Source: Bacteroides sp. CAG:443 (GTDB taxonomy: Bacteria; Bacteroidota; Bacteroidia; Bacteroidales; Bacteroidaceae). Taken from it: a stretch of 29,408 bases of DNA. Below the pieces are notes generated by a model that did not search any database, had not been told where the DNA came from, and saw only the letters and a list, made by a program, of their open reading frames with translations. This document shows, piece after piece, positions 14,722 through 23,065 of the stretch. A program made the translations under genes and the position numbers. Numbering within the stretch: the first letter of the stretch is position 1; every line of letters begins with the position of its first letter. The stretch is taken from the NCBI GenBank assembly GCA_000432735.1, contig FR887765.1, positions 1-29,408 of the forward strand. Direction: 5' to 3'.

Positions 14722-16008
14722 TCATTTGATATCATCATAAGCTGCAATAGCTTTTTCAAAACGTCCATTTACATCCTCGAAAGAATACAGCCCGTCAGCA
14801 TTCAACTTCAAGCCCTTCAACTGTAACTGATAGACCATAGGAGAATGATCCAAATCAAGCATTTCAATATTTCTCAATTGCTCGGTTGTCTGATACACCA
14901 GATTTATAGCAACGAACTCATTTCCCGATTTATCTATCCATTTCTCGAAAACCAGCTTACTGCCGATAGGTGTCTTCTTTTCTATGGAAGAAGGCAATTC
15001 ATAATCCTCAACTTCCAACGCAGCATTCACACTCGCAATATTCGAATCGTGTCCGCATAAGAAAGTAAACTTACGCGCATCGGAATTAAGTTCATCATTC
15101 ATATAGACCAGCAACGGGTGAGCCACATTATATGCAACAACAGGTGCGGTAAACAATACATCTCCGTACACATCCTTTATACGGGCAATTTTCTCCCAAT
15201 CCGAAATAGAGATATCGTGACCGAATGCAGCTTTCTGCGCATCTGCCTCCTCATAATACTGTAAGATGAAAGCATCGGAAGCCGAATTGGCAAGCTTCAA
15301 GGAACCCTTCATGGCAGGCTCCTCTCCCTTCTTCAGGATAATCCGTGTATCATAATCATCGAAAGCACAAGTTTCTCCAGACTTACAGGCAGGAGAGTCC
15401 TTCAAGTCAAGTACATCAGCGATAATGCGGTATGAATCTTCAAGCCCCTCATTAATACCTCGTATCCCTTTCTTGCCTCCCATTGCGGCGATCTGATTCA
15501 TGGCGTCGGAACAAAATGCCTCACTTACCTTCGTCAGACGAGGGAAAAAGACCGGATCCATCTTACTGGGAGCATACCGATGGCGAACAGCAACATTGGC
15601 TACCGGCATAAAACCCGATGAAAAATACTGAGCAGTCGCTATGGTACGTTGCATACTATTAGCGTAAAAATTCACTTCATCGGCATTGGGCACATAATTT
15701 TCGGTAAACAGTCCTTCACTGACCAGCCATTTACGAAAGAATTGTCCCATCATGGTTTCCAGCACCCCGCCACGCAATGTCAGTTCACTGGAAGCGGCAC
15801 TCCAGTTTGTCCAGCGATGAGGAGTCAGTTTACCCAAAGCACTTCCATTATCCGACAAGGGAGAACGGATATTATGCCGACTCAATATAACCACTTCCTT
15901 TAAGGTATACTTTTCCTTAAATTCAGGAGAGCGTTTGGTTTGTGCCCACACAAACGATGGGCACACAAACATTAAGAGCAACAATGACAAATTAGTTACA
16001 CTTCTCAT
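14722..16008 (-). CDS. Histidine-type acid phosphatase (His_Phos_2), secreted
   Basis: A 428-residue branch 2 histidine phosphatase that releases phosphate from organic phosphoesters, possibly including phytate. The first 22 residues are a signal peptide (LLLLMFVCPSFVWAQ), so it acts in the periplasm or beyond. The catalytic motif RHNIRSP at 44-50 carries nucleophile His45, and the distal HD pair is His320-Asp321 in LCGHDSN. The motif has Asn where most family members have Gly (RHGxRxP). The length fits AppA-like enzymes. It is last in a same-strand cluster with a porin (60 bases upstream) and a class A acid phosphatase, so the set looks dedicated to phosphate supply. Confidence 0.88.
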   Translation of the reverse strand: MRSVTNLSLLLLMFVCPSFVWAQTKRSPEFKEKYTLKEVVILSRHNIRSPLSDNGSALGKLTPHRWTNWSAASSELTLRGGVLETMMGQFFRKWLVSEGLFTENYVPNADEVNFYANSMQRTIATAQYFSSGFMPVANVAVRHRYAPSKMDPVFFPRLTKVSEAFCSDAMNQIAAMGGKKGIRGINEGLEDSYRIIADVLDLKDSPACKSGETCAFDDYDTRIILKKGEEPAMKGSLKLANSASDAFILQYYEEADAQKAAFGHDISISDWEKIARIKDVYGDVLFTAPVVAYNVAHPLLVYMNDELNSDARKFTFLCGHDSNIASVNAALEVEDYELPSSIEKKTPIGSKLVFEKWIDKSGNEFVAINLVYQTTEQLRNIEMLDLDHSPMVYQLQLKGLKLNADGLYSFEDVNGRFEKAIAAYDDIK

Positions 16009-16068
16009 ATCATTAATATTTTAAAAGTCATCAGTTTCAAACCTGTCGGAAACGTACATTTCCATCAA

Positions 16069-17214
16069 TCAGAACTTAATCTGCAAACGCGTTTCAATAA
16101 GTCCTAATTTTGTATTCGGCGTATTGATACGGTCTGTTGTAGTTGTGTACGAACCACGTACACGCCAGATCATATACTTATTGATATAATAGTTGAATGT
16201 AGCCGACCAGTCATTCAGTCTACCTCCCAGTACCTCAGCCTTATGATCGGACATATCCGTATAGTTGTACGAAAGAACAACCTCCATAGAACCCGGATCA
16301 GGAGTTGCAATACCACCATCCAAGTTGGCATACTTATAATTCTTACCTTTTACCAATGCACGGATTGTACCATAAGCACCACTCGCCTTGTAACAAGGTT
16401 TGTCCTTCCGGTTCACATTCACGTAAAAGTACTGCGTTTCCAGTCCCACACGTCCTATTGCAGCAGTCAGTTCAGGAGTAAATTTATACAACATCTTAGC
16501 ATCATCAATAACAGCTTCCTGCGCAACAACTTTCGCGATTCGTGTAGGGAAAGTAGTTGACAAGGTATACGAATGATGACTCAGTTCCTTATCCGAACTA
16601 TAACGAGGTGTTTCAAACGCTCCTGAAAGGCCCACATGGAAAATCTTTCCCGGCTCGCAAAACGGCTTATAAACCAGTCGAGTCATCATACCCACACCTT
16701 GGTTTCCCAGCTTGTCAGAAGTCATCTTCATGGCATCCGATTCCGTAAAGAAGCTCAGTGTACCCAAGAATTTACTCCGTGTATGCTGATACATCAAGCC
16801 AATCATACGTGAATTATTGAAAGCCTGGTTACTTGCCGGTTCCTCCATTGAAATTTTGAAAGAAGAGCTTGTCGCACTCTGCAAGCCAAACTGATGGATG
16901 AAATAGCCGGCACGCAAAAAGTCGGCAGCCTCCTTATCAAAATTATATTGAACAAACACATCCTTCATGTTCACCTTTCCGTATGCATATCCCATATCCA
17001 CCTTTGCTTTCCACGCGCCATACGATGCACTGAAGCCCACTCGCATATCGGGAATAGCAAATCCATCATTAAATTTATCATCCTGTCCGTCGGCTTTAAA
17101 AAGGCCTCCATCGAGCAATATACGTCCGGAAGGTTTAATCTCCAGTTTCTCTTCCTGTGCTTTCGCACCACAGATCATAGTTAAGCCTAAAGTCAATAAA
17201 AGTAATCGTTTCAT
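16069..17214 (-). CDS. Phosphate-selective porin O/P family outer-membrane protein
   Basis: A 381-residue protein with a signal peptide (LLLLTLGLTMICGAKAQ), followed by alternating aromatic beta strands typical of a Porin_O_P barrel: GRILLDGGLFKADG near the start, FLRAGYFIHQFGLQSATSS, a long central barrel, and the C-terminal strand ending LIETRLQIKF with a terminal Phe. In this family the channel favours anions such as phosphate or polyphosphate. The specificity here is inferred from its place between two secreted phosphatases. The 112-base gap upstream carries three TTTACAGGTTG-like repeats and a 7-bp inverted repeat. Confidence 0.85.
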   Translation of the reverse strand: MKRLLLLTLGLTMICGAKAQEEKLEIKPSGRILLDGGLFKADGQDDKFNDGFAIPDMRVGFSASYGAWKAKVDMGYAYGKVNMKDVFVQYNFDKEAADFLRAGYFIHQFGLQSATSSSFKISMEEPASNQAFNNSRMIGLMYQHTRSKFLGTLSFFTESDAMKMTSDKLGNQGVGMMTRLVYKPFCEPGKIFHVGLSGAFETPRYSSDKELSHHSYTLSTTFPTRIAKVVAQEAVIDDAKMLYKFTPELTAAIGRVGLETQYFYVNVNRKDKPCYKASGAYGTIRALVKGKNYKYANLDGGIATPDPGSMEVVLSYNYTDMSDHKAEVLGGRLNDWSATFNYYINKYMIWRVRGSYTTTTDRINTPNTKLGLIETRLQIKF

Positions 17215-17229
17215 AGTATCAAATTATAG

Positions 17230-17320
17230 TTAACCTATTCGTTTTACAGGTTGGATTTTACAAGGTTAATAAGTCTAGTTTAGTTTTGTGATTTTTAGAA
17301 ATTCAAGGATTTACAGGTTG
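17230..17320. promoter_or_regulatory. Repeat cluster in the leader of the porin gene
   Basis: TTTACAGGTTG occurs at 17243-17253 and 17310-17320, with a close variant TTTACAAGGTT at 17257-17267. On the transcribed strand these read CAACCTGTAAA. TTAACCT (17230-17236) and AGGTTAA (17263-17269) form a 7-bp inverted repeat that could make an mRNA stem. Their role, as regulator sites or an attenuator, is inference. Confidence 0.4.
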
Positions 17321-17326
17321 AGAGCA

Positions 17327-18103
17327 TTAGTTTTTGAAGTCACTTTTTGCCACTTGTCCCTTACTTACCAGTTCAGCAAATTCTTTCTTAGCCTTCTCCA
17401 GCTGCTTCATAAAATTCTCATTCGCATGCAGACGAGCCACAACCGCACTGGCTACCAGTCGGGCAGCATCCACGTCACTCTGGAAGTGATACCCACAGAT
17501 TACACGACTTTGTCCCATTTCGTATCCGCGTTTCAAGATTTCATTTTGTCTGTCCACATTGATTTCAGCAAGTACAAGTGCCGTAGCCCATCCGATAGCT
17601 GTGTGGCCAGAAGGATACGAACCATTTGTAGAAAGCTCCTGCTGCTGCTCCGGATTGCATGTCATTTCATTGTAAAATGCAAACGGACGCACACGCATAT
17701 AATGCACTTTCGCCTCACGAGTTGCCAGATCACCGGCATCCTCACGCATACCCAATACCAGCTTATAGATTTCGGGAGTAGTAGTTGCCGAAATACGCAC
17801 GCCGAAAGCTTCCGAAAACGCATTGGGCACTCCGTCACCATTTACACGAGCATCTTCTGCCGCCTGGTCACCACGAGGAGTATTTCTCTGCAACTTTCCC
17901 CATTTATACTGAGCCTCATCGTTCATAAACAAGATAGAGCCGGGTTGCGGCGGAGCCGGAAGAAGATTCAGACTACTTGCCACTTCATCTGCACGCAAGA
18001 AATACAAGTCCGGATTTGTTCTTACATCTTTAATTTTTTCCTGAGCAAAAGTTGCAACTGCTACTAAAGACAAACATGCAACGAAAAGACTTCTTTTAAT
18101 CAT
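17327..18103 (-). CDS. phoN: Class A non-specific acid phosphatase (PAP2 fold), secreted
   Basis: A 259-aa-scale enzyme (258 residues) that strips phosphate from a broad range of monoesters. The signal peptide is MIKRSLFVACLSLVAVATFA. All three PAP2 signatures are present: KVHYMRVRP (K132, R139, P140), PSGHT at 164-168, and SRVICGYHFQSD (S199, R200, H206, D210). The length and motif spacing fit PhoN-type periplasmic phosphatases rather than membrane lipid phosphatases, and there are no membrane helices after the signal peptide. It is the first gene of the cluster with the porin and histidine phosphatase. It has a consensus -7 box, with inverted repeats further upstream that suggest regulated expression. 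Confidence 0.92.
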   Translation of the reverse strand: MIKRSLFVACLSLVAVATFAQEKIKDVRTNPDLYFLRADEVASSLNLLPAPPQPGSILFMNDEAQYKWGKLQRNTPRGDQAAEDARVNGDGVPNAFSEAFGVRISATTTPEIYKLVLGMREDAGDLATREAKVHYMRVRPFAFYNEMTCNPEQQQELSTNGSYPSGHTAIGWATALVLAEINVDRQNEILKRGYEMGQSRVICGYHFQSDVDAARLVASAVVARLHANENFMKQLEKAKKEFAELVSKGQVAKSDFKN

Positions 18104-18151
18104 AATTCTTTAAAGTTTAAAAAGGTTATAGATTTTTTGATTTCGATGCTG

Positions 18152-18179
18152 CAAATGTATGCCAAGGCTCCCAGACAAA
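18152..18179 (-). promoter_or_regulatory. Promoter of the phosphate-scavenging cluster
   Basis: On the minus strand TTTG (18179-18176) precedes TACATTTG (18159-18152), an exact -7 box. The 16-base spacer is shorter than the usual 19-21. The start codon is 48 bases downstream. Confidence 0.5.
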
Positions 18180-18239
18180 AAGTTGCAAAAGATTATTTCG
18201 GTTTACAGCTTAATGCAACTTTATACAAACAACTGTAAA
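18179..18239. promoter_or_regulatory. Interleaved inverted repeats upstream of the phosphatase promoter
   Basis: AAAGTTGCA (18179-18187) and TGCAACTTT (18214-18222) are perfect 9-bp inverted copies with centres 35 bp apart. TTTACAG (18202-18208) and CTGTAAA (18233-18239) are a second, interleaved pair. They begin at the -33 box and extend upstream, where an activator would bind. Confidence 0.45.
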
Positions 18240-18569
18240 TAAACGAATTACAACAAGCAATAAGATTTAAATAAAATAAGCCGTTCCTGTTGCAGTGAAC
18301 TGCAATCCACACATAAAATATCCCAAGGACAAAAAATAATATCCTGTAACGAACCTCGCACCTTACATAGCAAGCGATTTCGAAACACAGATTGACAGCC
18401 GATGGAACAGTAGCAAACCCTGTATCTTACGCAACAAGGTTATTCTGGTTCCTCAAAAGACAAAAAGAGTCATATCTCACTCCCCTAGAGAAAGCTCGAT
18501 ACAACTCTTTTAAACAGTCTGACAGATTTTGCCTGCCTGAAGGCTGGTTATGCCCCTACCGGACTCAAC
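18240..18569. other. Gene-free gap
   Basis: No credible gene. A small hairpin TTGCAG-TGAA-CTGCAA lies at 18290-18305. I see no clear terminator for the sensor gene that ends at 18570. The short plus-strand open frame crossing 18392-18610 has no recognisable protein character and overlaps the sensor gene. Confidence 0.5.
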
Positions 18570-21500
18570 CTATTCTATCAGACGCAAGATATAATAGACC
18601 ATACTGGTAGGATTAGCCTTGACATAATCCCTCAGCCACTCATGATTCGTTTTCAATTTATTATTTACCAGTCGACTGATGACCGGATTCAGATTTCCAT
18701 AAATACACAACATTCCGGGAATATGCAGACGTTTGACTTTCGGACAAGCAATCAGCAAAGCCAAGACTTTGGCAGGCTGATTACCGAAATTAGAAAAATC
18801 GAGTACCCCACTCAGAATTTCCTTATCCGTCTTCACCATATTTTCATAAAAAGCCGTAACCTGCTTTTCGATAGACTCCGTAACCCGACGCGTACATTCT
18901 GCAATCTCCAGGCTCAGACCGGTATCAAACTTTCGGGTAATCCGTTCTTCATTTTCCCTTTCCACCCGGTTGCGTATGGAAGCATATTCCCCCATCAACG
19001 AAGCAATCTCTTCCTTAATGAGCACCTGCGAAACATGACAGTCCACCGGATACAGCACCTTCAGCAATTTCACACGCTCCAGTCCTTGCATTTCTCTTTG
19101 TATATGTTCCAGCTCCGCCAGCAGAGCATCGGTCACTCCATCCGAGTCCATCCGACGAAGCCTTTCCTGTTTCTCAAGGATATATTCATCCACAGCTCTC
19201 AGCGCATCGTTCGTAAAGATATACCGATAACATTCATCGAGGCATGCAATTTCCGCCTCCAGTGCGGACAATTCCTTGACCTTCAGATTATCCGTAAGCG
19301 TATGCATCTTGCGAAACAGGCAACCATTCACCTTATCTATACATACCGTATCCTCCATGTCGTGCCAGTAAAGCGCTATCCGATTCTTCAGACCAGCAAT
19401 TGTCTGAATCCACTTCTCGTTTTTCTCTACCTGCGCCACAATATTCTCCAGATTGTCTGTTGCCAGTGCCATACGAGATTCTTCCAGCAACGACTCCTTT
19501 TCAAAGACATCATACTCGCCTACCACCTGCATCTGCCTTTCCAGATACTTGGAAAGTCCCAATGCGATATCCCGGTTCTTCTTCATAATCTGCTCCGACA
19601 AAGATCTGATCTGTTCCGACACACCGGGAGCATGTACATCTATACCGCCGAATAATTCTCTCAAACGGTCGACTTCCTTTCCATCGTTTTCGCCGGTAAA
19701 GCGAGCCATGGAAGACAAACTTTCCAGCCTGACACCGATATCGTCCAAGTGCATTTTTACTGCTTTTCTCTTACTGCGCTTCCTTCTGAAATACTCCATG
19801 ACAATGATCAGCATGACAAATACGGCAAAAGAAACTACAAGCAACAAAAGCTGAAGGCTCGGCACCGACGATTCCATGTCTACCCATTGGGCTGAAGTTC
19901 TGGAAAATGCCCCCATTTTCATGACACCAATATTGGAACCCAGATACAATGTATCGTTCATCACCAAAGAAGCCTTCGGGTTAAAACGTATATCGTGGAA
20001 ATACCTGCCACGTTCCGTGATCCCCTCCTTGCCCACAACATATTTCACCAGACCATATTCCGGCAAGGCATAGAGCAAAGAATCATTTACCCTCAACAGT
20101 TTGTTATATCCTTTCAGCGATATGGAATCATTGTATTCTCTGCACACCAGCCGGTGATTCGTGAGAATCATCAGCAAAGGCTTATGCCCTCCCGTCACCG
20201 AAATGTCACGGATAAACGTATGACGTTCCGTCCCCTTAATCGGCTGATAAGCATCGCCCTCACTATAAAATACCCCATCGTTGAGCGTAGAAACATACAA
20301 GTCGCCGGCACGAGGAGCCAGATAAAAAGCAGTAATATACTTATTGTGCAAGTCGTCTACCAGCATAGATTTTCCGTCAGCGTCTATCCGCACCAGATCA
20401 TCTTGAATGCCCAGATAAATGCAACTGCCTTCTGCCTCCTTCTTCAAGCAAGCAGCCGTTATCTTGGTAGGCGACTGGTAGAGCACCTGAGAAGAAGCAA
20501 ACAAAACGTTGCTTATGTATCTCCGCTTTATCTTGATACGCTTCAGAACCTGCTTGTTGCTGATATAATACAGATACCGCCCGTCTGCCATCATACTCGA
20601 TACCACTTCCCCTTCAGGAATATCCAATATTTTAAAAGCCACATTGTCGCCCGTACGTTGGCAATACAACTCATTCTTGGAGTTTACATAATATATATTG
20701 GCACCATCGGCGCACGATGCCACAATTTCTCCATTGGCATTGAAGATACCCAGATGAAGCGGAATATTCCACAAGGCATTCTCTGTAACCAGAACCGTAA
20801 AGCCGTCCACCTTGTCGGTAGCAATGACATTGTTGCAGAACTGCGGCACTTTTCGTCTCAGCGGTACCGACAAAAACGATTTCAGGTCGTCGCTGAGCAA
20901 CAAATGATTGTCATCGATAAAATAATGAATGCTTCCCAGCTTATAATAAATACGAGGCGAAAACTTCAGATCTACTTCATGCAGCACATTTCCTTTCACA
21001 TCCTCCACATACAGTTTCTTTCTTGCCAGCAGATAAACCTTGTTATCGTATACCGAAACCGTGTATACAGGCTCTCCCGCATGCGACAAAGAAACTTTTC
21101 CGTTAGTCAGACTTATTCTGACCAGCCCCTCCTGTGTAGCACACAACAGGCACTTTGGTCCATACCGCCGAATATTGTTCACAATGAACGGCTTGCCCGA
21201 ATGAGCAGTTTCACTATCCTCCGACGGATAAACCAGCTTCAGTTCCTTTCCTCCCGAGCGAGGCATGGAGTAAAGTCCCTGACTTGTTGCAACGTAAAGC
21301 GATTTTCCAACGAGAAGTATATCGTATACCGAATAATTAGTGCCTTTGTTTGGAATAGCACAAATTTCCTCCAAAGAAGTTTCTTCTTCATTCAACTTCC
21401 ATTTCTGCAAGCCGGAATTACGTATCCCCACCCAGCATAATTTCCCGTCCGCCAGTACCGAGTCGGTCACGACCTTATAAATGCGATCGGCACCAATATT

Positions 21501-21713
21501 GTAACTTTGAAAACTGCGCTGCTTCATGTACCATATATCACCAGCTTCGCTTCCGATCCAGAAAGCAGAGTCACCATCGGCCGAGATAGAAGAAAGACGT
21601 TCGTTGAAATATAACTCCGTTTCACCCAGACTTCCGGTTTTTTCCTGCTCATTACAACCGAAAAAGACTGACGCCATACACAAGAAAGCAATATAAAAGA
21701 AACCGTTTTTCAT
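18570..21713 (-). CDS. Large membrane sensor: periplasmic propeller plus unknown cytoplasmic coiled-coil domain
   Basis: A 1047-residue protein. Residues 1-20 are a lipoprotein-like signal (MASVFFGC, candidate lipid Cys20). Residues about 30-610 contain repeated blade-like motifs such as FWIGSEAGDIW, LCWVGIRNSGLQKW, LYVATSQGLYSM and LYVSTLNDGVFYSEG. These resemble the two-component-regulator propellers of Bacteroides hybrid sensors. One membrane helix spans about 619-642, followed by a basic stop (RRKRSKRKA). The 400-residue cytoplasmic part is mostly charged coiled coil and ends in a compact domain (RLHIPGMLCIYGNLNPVISR, then WLRDYVKANP). I see no histidine kinase H box, ATPase motifs, receiver or AraC helix-turn-helix. 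It is probably a signal transducer with an unfamiliar output. Confidence 0.75.
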   Translation of the reverse strand: MKNGFFYIAFLCMASVFFGCNEQEKTGSLGETELYFNERLSSISADGDSAFWIGSEAGDIWYMKQRSFQSYNIGADRIYKVVTDSVLADGKLCWVGIRNSGLQKWKLNEEETSLEEICAIPNKGTNYSVYDILLVGKSLYVATSQGLYSMPRSGGKELKLVYPSEDSETAHSGKPFIVNNIRRYGPKCLLCATQEGLVRISLTNGKVSLSHAGEPVYTVSVYDNKVYLLARKKLYVEDVKGNVLHEVDLKFSPRIYYKLGSIHYFIDDNHLLLSDDLKSFLSVPLRRKVPQFCNNVIATDKVDGFTVLVTENALWNIPLHLGIFNANGEIVASCADGANIYYVNSKNELYCQRTGDNVAFKILDIPEGEVVSSMMADGRYLYYISNKQVLKRIKIKRRYISNVLFASSQVLYQSPTKITAACLKKEAEGSCIYLGIQDDLVRIDADGKSMLVDDLHNKYITAFYLAPRAGDLYVSTLNDGVFYSEGDAYQPIKGTERHTFIRDISVTGGHKPLLMILTNHRLVCREYNDSISLKGYNKLLRVNDSLLYALPEYGLVKYVVGKEGITERGRYFHDIRFNPKASLVMNDTLYLGSNIGVMKMGAFSRTSAQWVDMESSVPSLQLLLLVVSFAVFVMLIIVMEYFRRKRSKRKAVKMHLDDIGVRLESLSSMARFTGENDGKEVDRLRELFGGIDVHAPGVSEQIRSLSEQIMKKNRDIALGLSKYLERQMQVVGEYDVFEKESLLEESRMALATDNLENIVAQVEKNEKWIQTIAGLKNRIALYWHDMEDTVCIDKVNGCLFRKMHTLTDNLKVKELSALEAEIACLDECYRYIFTNDALRAVDEYILEKQERLRRMDSDGVTDALLAELEHIQREMQGLERVKLLKVLYPVDCHVSQVLIKEEIASLMGEYASIRNRVERENEERITRKFDTGLSLEIAECTRRVTESIEKQVTAFYENMVKTDKEILSGVLDFSNFGNQPAKVLALLIACPKVKRLHIPGMLCIYGNLNPVISRLVNNKLKTNHEWLRDYVKANPTSMVYYILRLIE

Positions 21714-22168
21714 ATCATTATCGTTTGGTATGCTTGCAACAAAAAGGTTAACGACAACATAATATATGTCCGGGAGCAGCCCTTAAAAGCCCACCCGGAA
21801 CCAGAATCAGCTGGTCCATCCGTCTCAGTTCTTCCGGCAGAGACCAGACTCATTCTCATAGTTTTATCTGTTTAATAGTTGAATAACAAAAAAACAGTAT
21901 AAAATGTTTGGAAAATTCTTTCCAATCCTTCCATGGAAAAAGAAAAAACTTCTCCCCATCCGAAAAAAATCCTCAGGAAACTATACACAAAACATAACGA
22001 TATCTTTTCAGTTTTTGTACAAAACATTATGTCTTTTGTACAAAATCTTAGAAAATTTGTACAAAAACAGAAAAAAGAAGCAGACAAATTATCACACTTA
22101 TGCAGAGGTTTTCAGCTCACCCCCTGCACAAGTCTTTCCTTTTCAGCAGCAAAGACAACCGGAAACTT
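21714..22168. other. Intergenic region upstream of the sensor gene
   Basis: No credible gene. It holds the three-copy TTTGTACAAA array (22013-22065), two further small palindromes (TTGGAAA/TTTCCAA at 21908-21925, TTCCATGGAA at 21929-21938) and an inverted repeat TCCGGG/CCCGGA at 21769-21799 in the likely leader of the sensor mRNA. No consensus -7 box was found in front of the sensor gene. Confidence 0.5.
22013..22065. repeat. Three-copy TTTGTACAAA palindrome array, 21-bp period
   Basis: Perfect palindromes lie at 22013-22024 (TTTTGTACAAAA), 22034-22045 (TTTTGTACAAAA) and 22056-22065 (TTTGTACAAA). The GTAC centres are at 22018.5, 22039.5 and 22060.5, so both intervals are 21 bp, two turns of B-DNA. 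The spacers are not identical (CATTATGTC, then TCTTAGAAAA). Confidence 0.8.
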
Positions 22169-22918
22169 CTATACATCTATTTCTTCAGGAAGCAAATCCG
22201 CCTGAATATTGTTCATGCTCCCCCACAAACTATACCGTGCTTCAGGGTTCATCCGCTCCAGCGAGCGCAGCACTTCCTTCATATCCGAACGATGAGAATC
22301 CTTTTCATACGGACAATTCTTAATTTGCTTGCGATACCCCCTGACCTGTGCCATTTCTATCAAGTCAGCTTCATGCACCAGACACATCGGACGGATGATC
22401 GTCATGTCGAACTTCCGCATCACCAGACGCGGCGGCATGGTACTGAACGCCCCCTGAAACGTCATGTTCATCAGCAGCGTTTCCAGAATGTCATCCATGT
22501 GATGTCCCAAGGCTATCTTGTTGCATCCTTGCTCCTTGGCTACCGTAAAGAGCGCCTTCCGACGGTTCCAGGAACAAAGAAAGCACGGCGACTTGCGGGT
22601 GTCTGTCGACGGATCGAAAGACGTTTCGTAACGCACAAACGGTACGCCCAGCCCTTCGGCATACGCACGCAGGTACTCCATATCCGATTCGTATGCGATA
22701 TTCGTCATCACCACATGCGCGGCAACCACCGAAAAACGAGGCTTGTAGATACGCGAACGGCGAGCCAGCAACTCCAGCAATGCCAGCGAGTCCTTTCCTC
22801 CCGACAGCCCCACCAGTATCTTATCGCCATCTTCTATCAGTCCATACTGCATAACCCCTTTATTGAAACGCTTCTCAATGCGTCGCATCAACTTGTCTTC
22901 TTCAGTCAATTTTCCCAT
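22169..22918 (-). CDS. ttcA: tRNA 2-thiocytidine synthetase TtcA-like
   Basis: A 249-residue PP-loop ATPase of the TtcA/TilS superfamily. SGGKDS at 39-44 is the ATP-binding loop. Cys112 and Cys115 in CFLC, with Cys202 in KNCPYE, match the three Fe-S ligands of TtcA, and the helix after CFLC (SWNRRKALF) matches too. The enzyme puts sulfur on C32 of certain tRNAs. TilS lacks the CxxC motif and is therefore unlikely. The length is slightly shorter than E. coli TtcA. It is divergent from the TPR protein gene at 23066 and followed by a gap with the palindrome array, with no clear terminator. Confidence 0.9.
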   Translation of the reverse strand: MGKLTEEDKLMRRIEKRFNKGVMQYGLIEDGDKILVGLSGGKDSLALLELLARRSRIYKPRFSVVAAHVVMTNIAYESDMEYLRAYAEGLGVPFVRYETSFDPSTDTRKSPCFLCSWNRRKALFTVAKEQGCNKIALGHHMDDILETLLMNMTFQGAFSTMPPRLVMRKFDMTIIRPMCLVHEADLIEMAQVRGYRKQIKNCPYEKDSHRSDMKEVLRSLERMNPEARYSLWGSMNNIQADLLPEEIDV

Positions 22919-23024
22919 ACATTCATTAAATCAAAAACGGGGATAAAATTACACGAAAAGAACGATTCCCGAAAGATTTTGAAAAATAGAATACCGAAAT
23001 AGACAAAATTTCGAAGAAACTTCG

Positions 23025-23032
23025 TACTTTTG
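23025..23032 (+). promoter_or_regulatory. -7 box of the TPR/PD40-NfeD-FloA gene group
   Basis: TACTTTTG is an exact TAnnTTTG match, 33 bases before the ATG at 23066. No -33 TTTG at standard distance. Confidence 0.5.
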
Positions 23033-23065
23033 AAAATGACATATTGAAACAACACGAAAAATATC

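Noticed and set aside
19995..21440. Long plus-strand open frame (481 codons) opposite the sensor gene
   Set aside because: It lies wholly antisense to the 1047-residue sensor, has no recognisable domain and an unnatural His/Ile/Arg-rich composition. It is a shadow of the real gene.
21908..21938. Two small palindromes (TTGGAAA/TTTCCAA and TTCCATGGAA) as operators
   Set aside because: They are AT-rich, unlinked to a visible promoter, and not repeated elsewhere, so chance is enough to explain them.
21872..22087. Small open frames with repeated FCT or FVQN residues across the palindrome array (and at 8060-8281)
   Set aside because: The repeated residues are the translation of TTTGTACAAA units, so the repeat explains the apparent protein pattern.
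22100..23002. 300-codon plus-strand open frame opposite ttcA
   Set aside because: Antisense to a clear TtcA with all motifs; its product is His/Arg-rich with no family signal.
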